Origin: Blastococcus sp. TBT05-19
Lineage (GTDB): Bacteria; Actinomycetota; Actinomycetes; Mycobacteriales; Geodermatophilaceae
Direction: 5' to 3'
DNA length: 64,000 bases
Assembly: GCF_003319095.1 (NCBI RefSeq)
Contig: NZ_QOHI01000006.1
Span: forward strand, 1 to 64,000
Positions 54,984 to 63,093 of the stretch are shown here, piece after piece (position 1 is the first letter of the stretch; every line of letters starts with the position of its first letter). The notes beneath the pieces were generated by a model, which was given only the letters and a program-made list of their open reading frames with translations, was not told the DNA's origin and did no database searches. The position numbers were made by a program, and so were the translations under genes.

Positions 54984-55006
54984 CTCCGTTATAGCCTATG
55001 ACGGAG
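54984..55006. promoter_or_regulatory. GntR-type operator between rraA-like and gntR
   Basis: A 23-bp interrupted palindrome: CTCCGT-N-ATAG-N-CTAT-N-ACGGAG. It lies 44 bases from the rraA-like start and 12 bases from the gntR start. TATAGC within it could be part of a promoter. Confidence 0.65.
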
Positions 55007-55018
55007 CGAGGGAGGCCG

Positions 55019-55687
55019 ATGTCCGACGCGGAGTACGCGACCAAGAGCGACCTCGCCTACACGCGGGTGCGGGGGCTGATCCTCTCCGGTGAGCTCACGC
55101 CGGGCCAGGTGCTGCCGCAGGCGTCCCTGGCCCGCACCATCGGGATGAGCACCACTCCCCTGCGCGAGGCGCTGCGCCGGCTCAAGCAGGACGGCCTGGT
55201 CGAGCTCGACGCCCACCGGGACGCGCGGGTGCGCGCGCTGGACGCCGACGAGGCCCGCGACCTGCTGGAGCTGCGGCAGACCCTCGACCCGCTGGCCGCC
55301 TCCCTGGCCGCCGGTCGCCGCACCGACGACGACCTCACCGAGATCGCCGGGGCGCTCGACGGGCTCCGGCCGCTGAGCAGCTCGCCGTCGGTGCAGGAGC
55401 TGGAGAGCCACCACCGCTTCCACGCCGCCATCCACCGGGCCTCGCACAACGCCCTGCTGGTGCAGACCCTCGACGGGCTCTGGGTGAAGACCGACCGCTA
55501 CCGGCGGCACGGGCTGGAGACCGACCGCGGCCCGGAGGAGCTCGAGGCCCGGGCCACCGAGCACCGGCTGCTCTACGAGGCCGTGCGGGACGGTGACGGC
55601 GAGGCCGCCGCCGAGCTGATGCGCCGGCACGTCGAGACCAGCCTGGCCGCGCGGTCGCTGGACCGGCTGGCCGAGCCCTCCCCGTGA
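55019..55687 (+). CDS. GntR family regulator (FadR/VanR type)
   Basis: A 222-residue regulator. The winged helix (about 10-75) has LAYTRVRGLILSGELTPGQVLPQASLA and TTPLREALRRLKQDGLVEL. The C-terminal FCD domain has the metal-site residues in HHRFHAAIHRASHN and HRLLYEAV. The ATG at 55019 follows GGAGG; an ATG at 54998 in frame lies inside the operator. It overlaps the MFS gene by four bases and probably controls it and the rraA-like gene. Confidence 0.88.
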   Translation: MSDAEYATKSDLAYTRVRGLILSGELTPGQVLPQASLARTIGMSTTPLREALRRLKQDGLVELDAHRDARVRALDADEARDLLELRQTLDPLAASLAAGRRTDDDLTEIAGALDGLRPLSSSPSVQELESHHRFHAAIHRASHNALLVQTLDGLWVKTDRYRRHGLETDRGPEELEARATEHRLLYEAVRDGDGEAAAELMRRHVETSLAARSLDRLAEPSP

Positions 55688-56859
55688 CGACCCCCGCGCG
55701 CCGGATGCTCGGCGTGCTCCTGCTGCACTCCGCGCTCACCCAGGTGGTCACGTTCGTGCTGCGGCCGACGTCGGCGTACCGGGCGCTGGAGCTCGACGTG
55801 CCGACCGCCTGGCTCGGCGCCCTCACCGCCTCCTTCGCCGTCGTCCCGCTGCTGCTGGCCGTGCCCTCGGGCCAGGCCACCGACCGGTTCGGCGAGCGCC
55901 GCGTGATGCTGGTCGGCGCGGTGCTCCTCGCGCTCTCCGGCGTCGTCTTCGCCAGCGGCCGGGGCGGTGCCGCCGGGCTCGTGCTCGGCAGCGTGGTGCT
56001 GGGCACCGGTCACCTGCTGTCGGTCGTCGGGCAGCAGGCCGCCGTCGCCAACACCGCCGGCCCCGGCCGGTTCGACACCGCGTTCGGGCACTACACGTTC
56101 GCGGCGTCGCTCGGGCAGGCCCTCGGCCCGGCGCTCATCACGCTCATCGGCGGACGCGGCGCGCTGCCCGACACCACCCCGATCTTCTGGACGGCGGCCG
56201 GCCTGGGCGCCGTCCTGCTGGGCTGCACGGTCCTCCTGCGGTTCCCGGAGCGGGCCGGTGCCGGCGGCGCCGCGGAGACCGGCGGCATGGGCACGCTGCT
56301 GCGCCTGCCGGGGCTGGTGCGCGCGCTGCTGATCAGCTGCGTGGTGCTGTCCGCCGTCGACATCACGCTGGTCTACCTGCCGGCGCTCGGTGCCGACCGC
56401 GGGCTCGCCGCGGGCTTCGTCGGCCTTCTCCTCACCCTGCGTGCCGTGGCGTCGATGACCTCGCGCCTGTTCCTCGGCCGGCTCGTCGCCCTCGTGGGGC
56501 GGCGCCGGCTGATGATCGCCAGCGTCGCCCTGTCCGCGGCCTCGATGGCGGTCGTCGCCGTGCCGATGCCGGCGGTCGCCATGGCGGCGGTGGTGCTCCT
56601 CCTCGGCCTCGGGCTCGGCGTCGGCCAGCCGCTCACGATGTCCTGGCTGGCCGAGGTCGCCCCACCCGGTCTCCGCGGCCGGGCCATGTCGCTGCGGCTC
56701 ACCGGCAACCGGCTGGGCCAGGTGCTCATCCCGAGCACCGTCGGCCTCGTCGCCGCCGGGGTGGGGGCCGCCGGGGTGCTGTGGGCGACCGCCGCCGCGC
56801 TCGCCGTGGTCGGGGTCGCCGCCCGCCGCCTGGCCGTGGACGGCGGGCCGACCACCTAG
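55684..56859 (+). CDS. MFS transporter
   Basis: A 391-residue transporter with about twelve helices. The loop motif between helices 2 and 3, GQATDRFGERRVMLVGA, is the MFS motif A. Substrate unknown; its place behind gntR and near catabolic genes suggests uptake of an organic acid. Its stop overlaps the end of the convergent dehydrogenase gene by four bases. GTG start at a GTGA overlap. Confidence 0.87.
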   Translation: MTTPARRMLGVLLLHSALTQVVTFVLRPTSAYRALELDVPTAWLGALTASFAVVPLLLAVPSGQATDRFGERRVMLVGAVLLALSGVVFASGRGGAAGLVLGSVVLGTGHLLSVVGQQAAVANTAGPGRFDTAFGHYTFAASLGQALGPALITLIGGRGALPDTTPIFWTAAGLGAVLLGCTVLLRFPERAGAGGAAETGGMGTLLRLPGLVRALLISCVVLSAVDITLVYLPALGADRGLAAGFVGLLLTLRAVASMTSRLFLGRLVALVGRRRLMIASVALSAASMAVVAVPMPAVAMAAVVLLLGLGLGVGQPLTMSWLAEVAPPGLRGRAMSLRLTGNRLGQVLIPSTVGLVAAGVGAAGVLWATAAALAVVGVAARRLAVDGGPTT

Positions 56860-57929
56860 CCGGCGGCGACCCGCTCGACGACGGCGTCGGTGAACGCGTC
56901 GGTCGAGGCGCTGCCGCCGAGGTCGCGGGTGCTCACACCGCCGCGCACGGCAGCCCGGACGCCGTCCTCGAGCCGCACCGCGGCCTCGGTCAGGCGCGGG
57001 TCGTCGTGCCGGGTGCCGAGCCAGTCGAGCAGCATCCCCGAGGACAGGACCATGGCGATCGGGTTCGCCAGCCCCTTCCCGGCGATGTCGGGCGCCGAGC
57101 CGTGGGCGGCCTGGGCCATGCACCGGTCGTCCGAGGCGTTGATCGACGGCGCGATGCCCAGCGAGCCGGCCAGCTCGCCGGTCATGTCGCTGAGGATGTC
57201 GCCGAACATGTTCTCCGCGACCAGGACGTCGAAGTCCGCCGCCCGGCGCAGCAGGTGCACGGTCATGGCGTCGATGTGGAAGTCGTCCACCGCCACCTCG
57301 GGATAGTCCCGGGCGATCTCCAGGCAGACCCGCTTGAACAGCCCGGAGCTCAGCTGCAGCACGTTGGCCTTGTGCACGACGGTGAGCTTCTTCCGCCGCC
57401 GCATCGCCAGCTCGAACGCCGTCCGCGCGATCCGCTCGACCGCGGGCCGGGTGAAGATCCCCAGGCAGACGGCGACGTCCGGCGTCGGCATGTACTCGCC
57501 GGTGCCGGCGAAGGTGTTGCGGTCGGCGTAGAAGCCCTCGGTGTTCTCCCGCACCATCACCAGGTCCGTCCGCGGCGCGATCGCGCGCCCGCCCTCGAAG
57601 GCCCGGGCCGGTCGGATGTTCGCGTAGAGGTCGAAGTGTTTGCGCAGCGCACCGCTCGGGTTGAGCTGCGAGCGGTAGGGCTCCGGGTAGGCGGCGCTGT
57701 CGTGCGGGCCGAGCAACCAGCCGTCGAGACCGGCGAGCGCTTCGAGGGTGGTGGCCGGGAGCGCGCTGCCGTGCTCCTCGATGGCCGAGGCGCCCAGCGG
57801 CAGTTCCTCCCACTCGACCGGTGCGGCACCCGCGGCGGCGAGAGCGGCGTCGACGACGCGCACCGAGGCGGGCACGATCTCCGGCCCGATGCCGTCACCG
57901 AGCAGGACTCCGAGGCGGTAGGTCGTCAT
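56856..57929 (-). CDS. Isocitrate/isopropylmalate dehydrogenase family protein (tartrate/D-malate dehydrogenase-like)
   Basis: A 357-residue NAD-dependent beta-decarboxylating dehydrogenase. Motifs: GDGIGPEIVPASV at the start, VMVRENTEGFYADRN, the catalytic Tyr/Lys region VVHKANVLQLSSGLFKRV, and AENMFGDILSDM plus AAHGSAPDIAGKGLANPIA. The sequence is not in a leucine operon, so a 2-hydroxy diacid (tartrate, D-malate or 3-methylmalate type) is likely. Last gene of the minus-strand operon, five bases after the aldehyde dehydrogenase. Confidence 0.87.
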   Translation of the reverse strand: MTTYRLGVLLGDGIGPEIVPASVRVVDAALAAAGAAPVEWEELPLGASAIEEHGSALPATTLEALAGLDGWLLGPHDSAAYPEPYRSQLNPSGALRKHFDLYANIRPARAFEGGRAIAPRTDLVMVRENTEGFYADRNTFAGTGEYMPTPDVAVCLGIFTRPAVERIARTAFELAMRRRKKLTVVHKANVLQLSSGLFKRVCLEIARDYPEVAVDDFHIDAMTVHLLRRAADFDVLVAENMFGDILSDMTGELAGSLGIAPSINASDDRCMAQAAHGSAPDIAGKGLANPIAMVLSSGMLLDWLGTRHDDPRLTEAAVRLEDGVRAAVRGGVSTRDLGGSASTDAFTDAVVERVAAG

Positions 57930-57934
57930 GGCGC

Positions 57935-59347
57935 TCACTCCGATGCGGGTGCGGTGGGGGCGGGCTCGTCGAGGACCCACCAGGTGCGGACGTCGACGAA
58001 CTCGCGGATGCCCGCGGCGGCCAGCTCGCGGCCGTAGCCGCTGGCCCGCGTGCCGCCGAAGGGCAGGCGTGCGTCCGAGGCGACCAGGGCGTTGACGAAG
58101 GCCGCGCCCGAACGGATCCGGCGGGCGACGGCGATCCCGCGCTCGGGGTCCGTCGTCCAGACGCTGGTGCCCAGGCCGAACCGGGTGTCGTTCGCGATGC
58201 GGACCGCGTCGTCCTCGCCGTCGGCCACGATCACCGCGGCCACCGGTCCGAAGATCTCCTCGTCGTAGGCGGCCTGGCCCGGAGCGACGTCGGCCAGGAC
58301 GGTCGGCGCGTAGAACGTGCCCGGACCGTCGAGCGGCCGGCCGCCGGTGAGCAGCCGGGCACCGGCTTCCATCGACGCCTCGACCTGGGCGTGCACCCCG
58401 TCGCGGAGGTCGGCGCGGGCCATCGGCCCGACCTGCGTCGCGGGTTCCTCCGGGTCGCCGACCACCAGCGCCTCGACCTCGGCCACGAGCAGCCGGGTGA
58501 ACTCCTCGGCGATGCTCGCGTCGACGACCAGCCGCTTCGGCGAGATGCAGCTCTGCCCGGCGTTCATCAGCCGGCCGCGCGCCGCCAGGGCGGCCACGCG
58601 GGGCAGGTCGGCGTCGGCCAGGACGACGAACGCGTCGGAGCCGCCGAGCTCCAGCACCGACTTCTTGATCGCGTCGCCGGCGGCCGCGCCGATCGCGCGG
58701 CCCGCCCGCTCGCTGCCGGTGAGGGTCACCGCGCCGATGCGCGGGTCGGCGATCAGCCGCCGGGTGACGGCCGGGACGTCGGGCTCGGCGACGACCAGCG
58801 CACCGAACAGGCCCTCGGGCGCGCCGGCTGCGGTCACGATGCGCTCCACCGCGAGGGCGCAGCCGGTCGTGTTCGGCGAGTGCTTGAGCAGCGCGCCGTT
58901 GCCGGCCATGAGCGCCGGTGCGGCGAAGCGCAGCACCTGCCAGAGCGGGAAGTTCCACGGCATGACCGCCAGCACGACGCCGACCGGCTCGTAGGAGATC
59001 CAGCTGCGGTCGGCGGAGGTCTCGACCGGCTCGTCGGCGAGGAAGGCCGCAGCGTTGTCGGCGTAGTAGTCGCAGGTGGTCGCGCACTTCTCGACCTCGG
59101 CCCGCGCCTCGGTCAGCGGCTTGCCCATCTCGCGCGTGACGAGCAGGGCGAGCTCCTCGACCTCGGCCCGCAGGATCGCCGCCACGCGGCGCAGCACGGC
59201 CGCGCGCTCCGCGAGCGGCAGCGCGGCCCACTCCTGCTGCGCCGCGGCCGCGCGGTCCAGCGCCCCGTCGACCTCGGCGTCGGACAAGGCGGGGTGCTCG
59301 GCCAGGCGCTCCCCCGTCGCCGGGTTCAGCGTGATGACGGCGCTCAT
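57935..59347 (-). CDS. NAD(P)-dependent aldehyde (succinate-semialdehyde-like) dehydrogenase
   Basis: A 470-residue aldehyde dehydrogenase. Motifs: MPWNFPLWQVLRFAAPALMAGN, the catalytic Glu in ELGGSDAF, the nucleophile Cys in NAGQSCISPKR, and EEIFGPVAAVI. It resembles the succinate-semialdehyde group. Overlaps the cupin gene by ATGA. It would oxidise an aldehyde from the cluster's pathway to an acid. It is also the only aldehyde dehydrogenase in the window that could serve the distant ThDP operon. Confidence 0.9.
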   Translation of the reverse strand: MSAVITLNPATGERLAEHPALSDAEVDGALDRAAAAQQEWAALPLAERAAVLRRVAAILRAEVEELALLVTREMGKPLTEARAEVEKCATTCDYYADNAAAFLADEPVETSADRSWISYEPVGVVLAVMPWNFPLWQVLRFAAPALMAGNGALLKHSPNTTGCALAVERIVTAAGAPEGLFGALVVAEPDVPAVTRRLIADPRIGAVTLTGSERAGRAIGAAAGDAIKKSVLELGGSDAFVVLADADLPRVAALAARGRLMNAGQSCISPKRLVVDASIAEEFTRLLVAEVEALVVGDPEEPATQVGPMARADLRDGVHAQVEASMEAGARLLTGGRPLDGPGTFYAPTVLADVAPGQAAYDEEIFGPVAAVIVADGEDDAVRIANDTRFGLGTSVWTTDPERGIAVARRIRSGAAFVNALVASDARLPFGGTRASGYGRELAAAGIREFVDVRTWWVLDEPAPTAPASE

Positions 59348-59802
59348 GCCTTGCCCGCGCTGTCGCTCGGGCGCGCGGGTCCGGCGCCACGGTCCTTGTC
59401 CGAGAGGTGCTCGAACGTCTCGCCGGTCGCGGTGACCGTGCGGGTGACGTCACGCCCCCCGTAGACCCAGTAGATGGTCATCTGGCCCTCGCCGCGGTTG
59501 CGGAAGCAGTGCGGGACCCCGGCCGGCACCCAGGTGGCCTGGCCGGCCACCAGATCGAACTCGTCGTCGCCGATGACGGCGGTGGCCTCGCCCTCGAACA
59601 CGAGGACGGTCTCCTCGACGTTGTGCGAGTGCAGCGGGATACCGGTGCCCGGCGAGAAGACGGTCATCCCGGTGGTGACCCGGTTCTCCGCGCAGTTCCA
59701 CTTCCCGACGAACGGGACGGTGACGACGCCGTTGCCGCGGTCGAAGCGCTCTATCTCCTCGGGTCGCAGGACCATGGACGGCGGGACGGGCGCGGCGCTC
59801 AT
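59344..59802 (-). CDS. Cupin domain protein
   Basis: A 152-residue single-domain cupin with GTGIPLHSHNVEETVLVFEGEA (metal ligands His, His, Glu) and WVPAGVPHCFRN (third His). Such proteins are dioxygenases, isomerases or binding factors; the function here is unknown. It overlaps the neighbours on both sides by four bases, so its product is coupled to the aldehyde dehydrogenase and monooxygenase-like protein. Confidence 0.85.
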   Translation of the reverse strand: MSAAPVPPSMVLRPEEIERFDRGNGVVTVPFVGKWNCAENRVTTGMTVFSPGTGIPLHSHNVEETVLVFEGEATAVIGDDEFDLVAGQATWVPAGVPHCFRNRGEGQMTIYWVYGGRDVTRTVTATGETFEHLSDKDRGAGPARPSDSAGKA

Positions 59803-60110
59803 CGACCGGCCTCCGCGGCGTGCGAGACCAGCAGCGCGCCGGGGGTGTTGACCTGCCCTTCGAGCACGTCGGCCGCGATGGTCCGCCACTGCGCGAAGTG
59901 CGGCGCCTGCTTGTGCGCCTCGAACGCCGCGGCGTCGGTGTAGAGCTCGTAGAGCAGGAACCGGTGCTCGTCGCCGTCCACCGCGCAGACGTCGAACCGC
60001 AGGCACCCCGGCTCGTCGCGCACCGAGGCCTCCGCATTGGCCGTGATCCCCTCGAGGAACTCCGCCCGCTTCCCCTGCCGGACCTGCATCTGCACCACCA
60101 GGCTGAACAT
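59799..60110 (-). CDS. Putative quinol monooxygenase (ABM/YgiN family)
   Basis: A 103-residue ferredoxin-like alpha/beta barrel protein (MFSLVVQMQVRQGKRAEFLE, EPGCLRFDVCAVDGDEHRFLLYELYTDAAAFEAHKQAPHF) typical of the antibiotic-biosynthesis monooxygenase family. Cofactor-free oxygenation of quinols or a binding role are both possible. First gene of the minus-strand operon; divergent from Ldh across a GntR-type operator. ATG at 60110. Confidence 0.85.
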   Translation of the reverse strand: MFSLVVQMQVRQGKRAEFLEGITANAEASVRDEPGCLRFDVCAVDGDEHRFLLYELYTDAAAFEAHKQAPHFAQWRTIAADVLEGQVNTPGALLVSHAAEAGR

Positions 60111-60131
60111 GTGCGCCTCCCTCTCGAACCG

Positions 60132-60152
60132 CTTGTATACAAGTTGTATACA
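60132..60152. promoter_or_regulatory. GntR-type operator pair (TTGTATACAA)
   Basis: CTTGTATACAAG (60132-60143) is a perfect 12-bp palindrome. TTGTATACA is repeated at 60144-60152, 11 bases from its first copy, about one helical turn. The pair lies between the divergent ABM and Ldh genes and is unusually AT-rich for this DNA. Confidence 0.75.
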
Positions 60153-60183
60153 GTACCGGCGGCCGAGGGGAAGAGGGCGCGAG

Positions 60184-61236
60184 ATGACCGCACGGATCGA
60201 TCCGCAGGACCTGCGCACGTTCGGCACCCGCGTGCTCGCGGCCCTCGGCGTGCCCGAGACGGACGGCGCCCTGGTGGCCGACAGCCTGGTGCAGGCCGAC
60301 CTGTGGGGGCACCAGTCGCACGGCTTCCTCCGACTGCCCTGGTACGCCGCCCGGCTGCGCTCCGGCGCCATGCGCGCGGTCACCGACCCCGCGGTCCTCT
60401 CCGACACCGGGCCCCTGCTGCTGCTCGACGGGCGCGACGGGATCGGCCAGGTGCTCGCCGACCGGGCCCGCGCCCTGGCCACCGAACGGGCCCGCGCGCA
60501 CGGCGTCGGCGTCGTCGGCGTGCGCAACTCCAACCACTTCGGCACGGCCATGTACTTCACCCGCCGGGCCGCCCGCGACGGCTTCGTCTCGCTCCTCACC
60601 ACCAACGCCAGCCCCGCGATGGCGCCGTGGGGCGGGCGGGAGAAGGTGCTCGGCACCAACCCGTGGTCGATCGCCGCGCCGGCCCCGGACGGGGGCGTCG
60701 TCGCCGTCGACATCGCCAACACCGCGGTGGCGCGGGGCAAGATCTACCTGGCGAAGAACCGCGGCGAGGCGATCCCGGAGAACTGGGCGCTCACCGCCGA
60801 CGGCGCGCCGACGACCGATCCGGCGGAAGGGGTGCTCGGCGTGATCCTGCCGATGGCCGGCCACAAGGGGTACGCCATCACGTTCCTCGTGGACGTGCTC
60901 TCCGGCGCGCTCACCGGCAGCGCCGTCGGCACCGGCGTGCACGGGCCCTACGAGGCGGAGGCCCGCAGCGGCTGCGGGCACCTGTTCCTCGCCCTCGACC
61001 CGGCCGCGTTCGGCGACCCCACCGGGTACGAGGAGCGGGTCCGGCAGCTGGTCGACGAGGTGAAGGGCGTACCGCTCGCCCAGGGCTTCGACGAGGTGTT
61101 CGTCCCCGGCGAGGTCGAGGACCGCGCCGAGGCGGCCGCGCTGGCGGCCGGCGGGATCGAGCTGGCCGAGGGCTCCCTGGCGGAGCTGCGGGAGCTCGCG
61201 GACTCGACCGGCGTCCCCTTCGAGGCGCTCGGGTGA
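60184..61236 (+). CDS. Ldh family oxidoreductase (malate/L-lactate dehydrogenase type 2)
   Basis: A 350-residue NAD(P)-dependent oxidoreductase of the MDH/LDH-2 family (YlbC-type fold). Motifs: ADLWGHQSHGFLRLPWY with the substrate His, VVGVRNSNHFGTAMYF, TTNASPAMAPWGG and LGTNPWSIAAPA. It oxidises 2-hydroxy acids (malate, lactate, ureidoglycolate and similar). ATG with GAGGGGAAGAGG upstream. It overlaps the next GntR gene by four bases. Confidence 0.9.
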   Translation: MTARIDPQDLRTFGTRVLAALGVPETDGALVADSLVQADLWGHQSHGFLRLPWYAARLRSGAMRAVTDPAVLSDTGPLLLLDGRDGIGQVLADRARALATERARAHGVGVVGVRNSNHFGTAMYFTRRAARDGFVSLLTTNASPAMAPWGGREKVLGTNPWSIAAPAPDGGVVAVDIANTAVARGKIYLAKNRGEAIPENWALTADGAPTTDPAEGVLGVILPMAGHKGYAITFLVDVLSGALTGSAVGTGVHGPYEAEARSGCGHLFLALDPAAFGDPTGYEERVRQLVDEVKGVPLAQGFDEVFVPGEVEDRAEAAALAAGGIELAEGSLAELRELADSTGVPFEALG

Positions 61237-61937
61237 CCGGCCCCGCGAGCGGCGAGGCCAGCAAGGCCGACCTCGTGCACCGGCAGCTCAAGGAGGAGAT
61301 CGAGCTCGGCGAGCTGGCCCCCGGGACCCCGCTGTCCGAGCTCTGGCTGGTCGAGCGCACCGGTGCCTCGCGCACGCCGGTCCGCGAGGCGCTGCGCCGG
61401 CTGGCCGCCGAGGGGCTGGTCGACCTGGTGCCGCGCCAGGGCGCGCGGGTGTCGCGGGTGTCGCTGCAGAGCGTCCGCGACCTGTTCGACTTCCGCTCGC
61501 TGCTGGAGCCGGCCGCCATCCGGCAGGCCACCGAGGCCGCGACGGGGGACCCCGAGCTGCGGCGGGTGTTCGCCACCATGCGCAGCGAGTTCGCCCGCAC
61601 CGTCCGCCGGGTCCCGTCGCAGGCCCGGTCGCGGGCGTTCTACGAGCTGGCCGACCGGTTCGACTGGGCGATCATCGGCGCCACCCGCAACGAGCACCTG
61701 CGACGCACCATCTCCGAGCTGCGGCCGCACACCGCGCGGCTGCGCAACCTCTCCCACGTCGACCCGCAGCGGGTCGAGGTGTCGGTCGCCGAGCACCTGC
61801 GGATGTGCGACGCACTGCTGGCCGGCGACGCCGACGAGGCCGCGGCCGCGATGGCCGAGCACCTGGCCCAGAGCCTGGCCACGATCTTCCGCAACCTCGC
61901 CCGGGGGCCGGCCGAGGGCCTGGACCTGCTGGGCTGA
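61233..61937 (+). CDS. GntR family regulator (FadR/FCD type)
   Basis: A 234-residue repressor. The winged helix (about 8-78) has LVHRQLKEEIELGELAPGTPLSE and SRTPVREALRRLAAEGLVDLVPRQG. The FCD ligand domain has DRFDWAIIGATRNEHLRR and EHLRMCDALLAGD. It is cotranscribed with Ldh (GTGA overlap). The TTGTATACAA sites upstream of Ldh and ABM are its likely targets. Confidence 0.88.
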   Translation: MTGPASGEASKADLVHRQLKEEIELGELAPGTPLSELWLVERTGASRTPVREALRRLAAEGLVDLVPRQGARVSRVSLQSVRDLFDFRSLLEPAAIRQATEAATGDPELRRVFATMRSEFARTVRRVPSQARSRAFYELADRFDWAIIGATRNEHLRRTISELRPHTARLRNLSHVDPQRVEVSVAEHLRMCDALLAGDADEAAAAMAEHLAQSLATIFRNLARGPAEGLDLLG

Positions 61938-61940
61938 GCC

Positions 61941-62333
61941 CTACTGGGCCTTGACCGCCAGCACCGGGCAGTTCGCGTCGAGCAGGATGCGCTGCGCCTG
62001 GCTGCCGGTGATGAGCTTGCCGGTCGGCGTGCGCCGGCGCAGTCCGATGACGATGAGGCTCGCCTTGACCCGGTCGGCTGCGTCCACGACCTCCTCGGCG
62101 GCCTCGTGGCCGCGCACCTGCTGCTCGATCTCGTAGACGACGCCGGTGCCGTCGAGCCGCTCGCGCAGCTGCGCCAGCCGGTCCTCCGACACGTACCGGC
62201 TGTCGACGAAGGCGTCGCCGCGCGAGCTGTTGACGACGTGCAGCGGCTCCTCGCGGCGCTGCGCCTCGGTCACGGCAGCGGTGAGGGCGGCCTCGCCCTC
62301 GGGGGTCGGCACGTAGCCCACGACGATCGTCAT
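61941..62333 (-). CDS. Universal stress protein family
   Basis: A 130-residue single UspA domain. It begins TIVVGYVPTPEGEAALTAAV, and the ATP-binding-like C-terminal loop is VIGLRRRTPTGKLITGSQAQRILLDANCPVLAVKA (G-x2-...-G-x9-G(S/T) pattern). Role in stress or energy limitation is likely but not specific. Convergent with the GntR gene. ATG start. Confidence 0.88.
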   Translation of the reverse strand: MTIVVGYVPTPEGEAALTAAVTEAQRREEPLHVVNSSRGDAFVDSRYVSEDRLAQLRERLDGTGVVYEIEQQVRGHEAAEEVVDAADRVKASLIVIGLRRRTPTGKLITGSQAQRILLDANCPVLAVKAQ

Positions 62334-62403
62334 GCGGGCAGCCTCGCCGATGGCTCCTCGACCGTCAGCATTGCGCGCCTAACGGTCGTATCGGTCCTTG
62401 CGG

Positions 62404-63093
62404 TCACCGGGACGCGGTCCGGAGGGTGAACCGTCGCTCCGGGCGCCCGGCCGTGCCGTACCGCTGCCGCACGTCGGCCTGCTCCTGCGCGACCAGCTGC
62501 TCCAGGTAGCGCCGCGCGCTCACCCGGGCCAGGCCGGTCCGCTCGCTGCACTCCGAGGCGGAGAGCCCGTCGCCGGCCGCCGCCGCGAGCGCCTCGCGGA
62601 CCAGCTCGAGGGTCTGCGGGGTGATGCCCTTGGGGGTCGCCACCGGTGCCGGTGCGCTGCCGCGGACGCCCGCGAACACCCGGTCGACGTCGCGCTGCCC
62701 GGCGACGTCCAGCTCGGCCAGCTCGCCGCGCAGGGCGGCGTACTGCCGCAGCCGGTCCTCGAAGGTCCGCCGGTCGAACGGCTTGACCAGGTAGTGCAGG
62801 ACCCCGCCGTGCAGGGCGCTGCGGATGCTGTCGACGTCGCGGGCGGCGCTGATCACCACGACGTCGGCCGTCGAGCCCTCCGCCCGCAACCGGCGCAGCA
62901 CCTCCAGCCCGGTCATGTCGGGGAGGTAGATGTCGAGGAGGACCAGGTCGGGCCGCAGCCGCCCCACCGCGGAGAGCGCCTCCGAGCCGCTGGCGGCGGT
63001 GCCGACCACCTCGAAGCCGTCGAGCGCGGCCACGAAGGCCGAGTGCACCTTCGCCACCATGAAGTCGTCGTCGACGATCAGGACGCCGATCAC
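62404..63093 (-). CDS. Response regulator, CitB/DcuR-like
   Basis: A 229-residue response regulator. The receiver domain (1-120) has phospho-acceptor Asp54 (VLLDIYLPD), the acidic pair VDDDF and Lys104-like LVKPFDRRTFEDRL. The C-terminal domain (about 160-225) has a winged-helix SASECSERTGLARVSARRYLEQLV. This layout is that of regulators of citrate, malate and fumarate uptake. GTG start overlaps the kinase stop by four bases. Confidence 0.92.
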   Translation of the reverse strand: MIGVLIVDDDFMVAKVHSAFVAALDGFEVVGTAASGSEALSAVGRLRPDLVLLDIYLPDMTGLEVLRRLRAEGSTADVVVISAARDVDSIRSALHGGVLHYLVKPFDRRTFEDRLRQYAALRGELAELDVAGQRDVDRVFAGVRGSAPAPVATPKGITPQTLELVREALAAAAGDGLSASECSERTGLARVSARRYLEQLVAQEQADVRQRYGTAGRPERRFTLRTASR

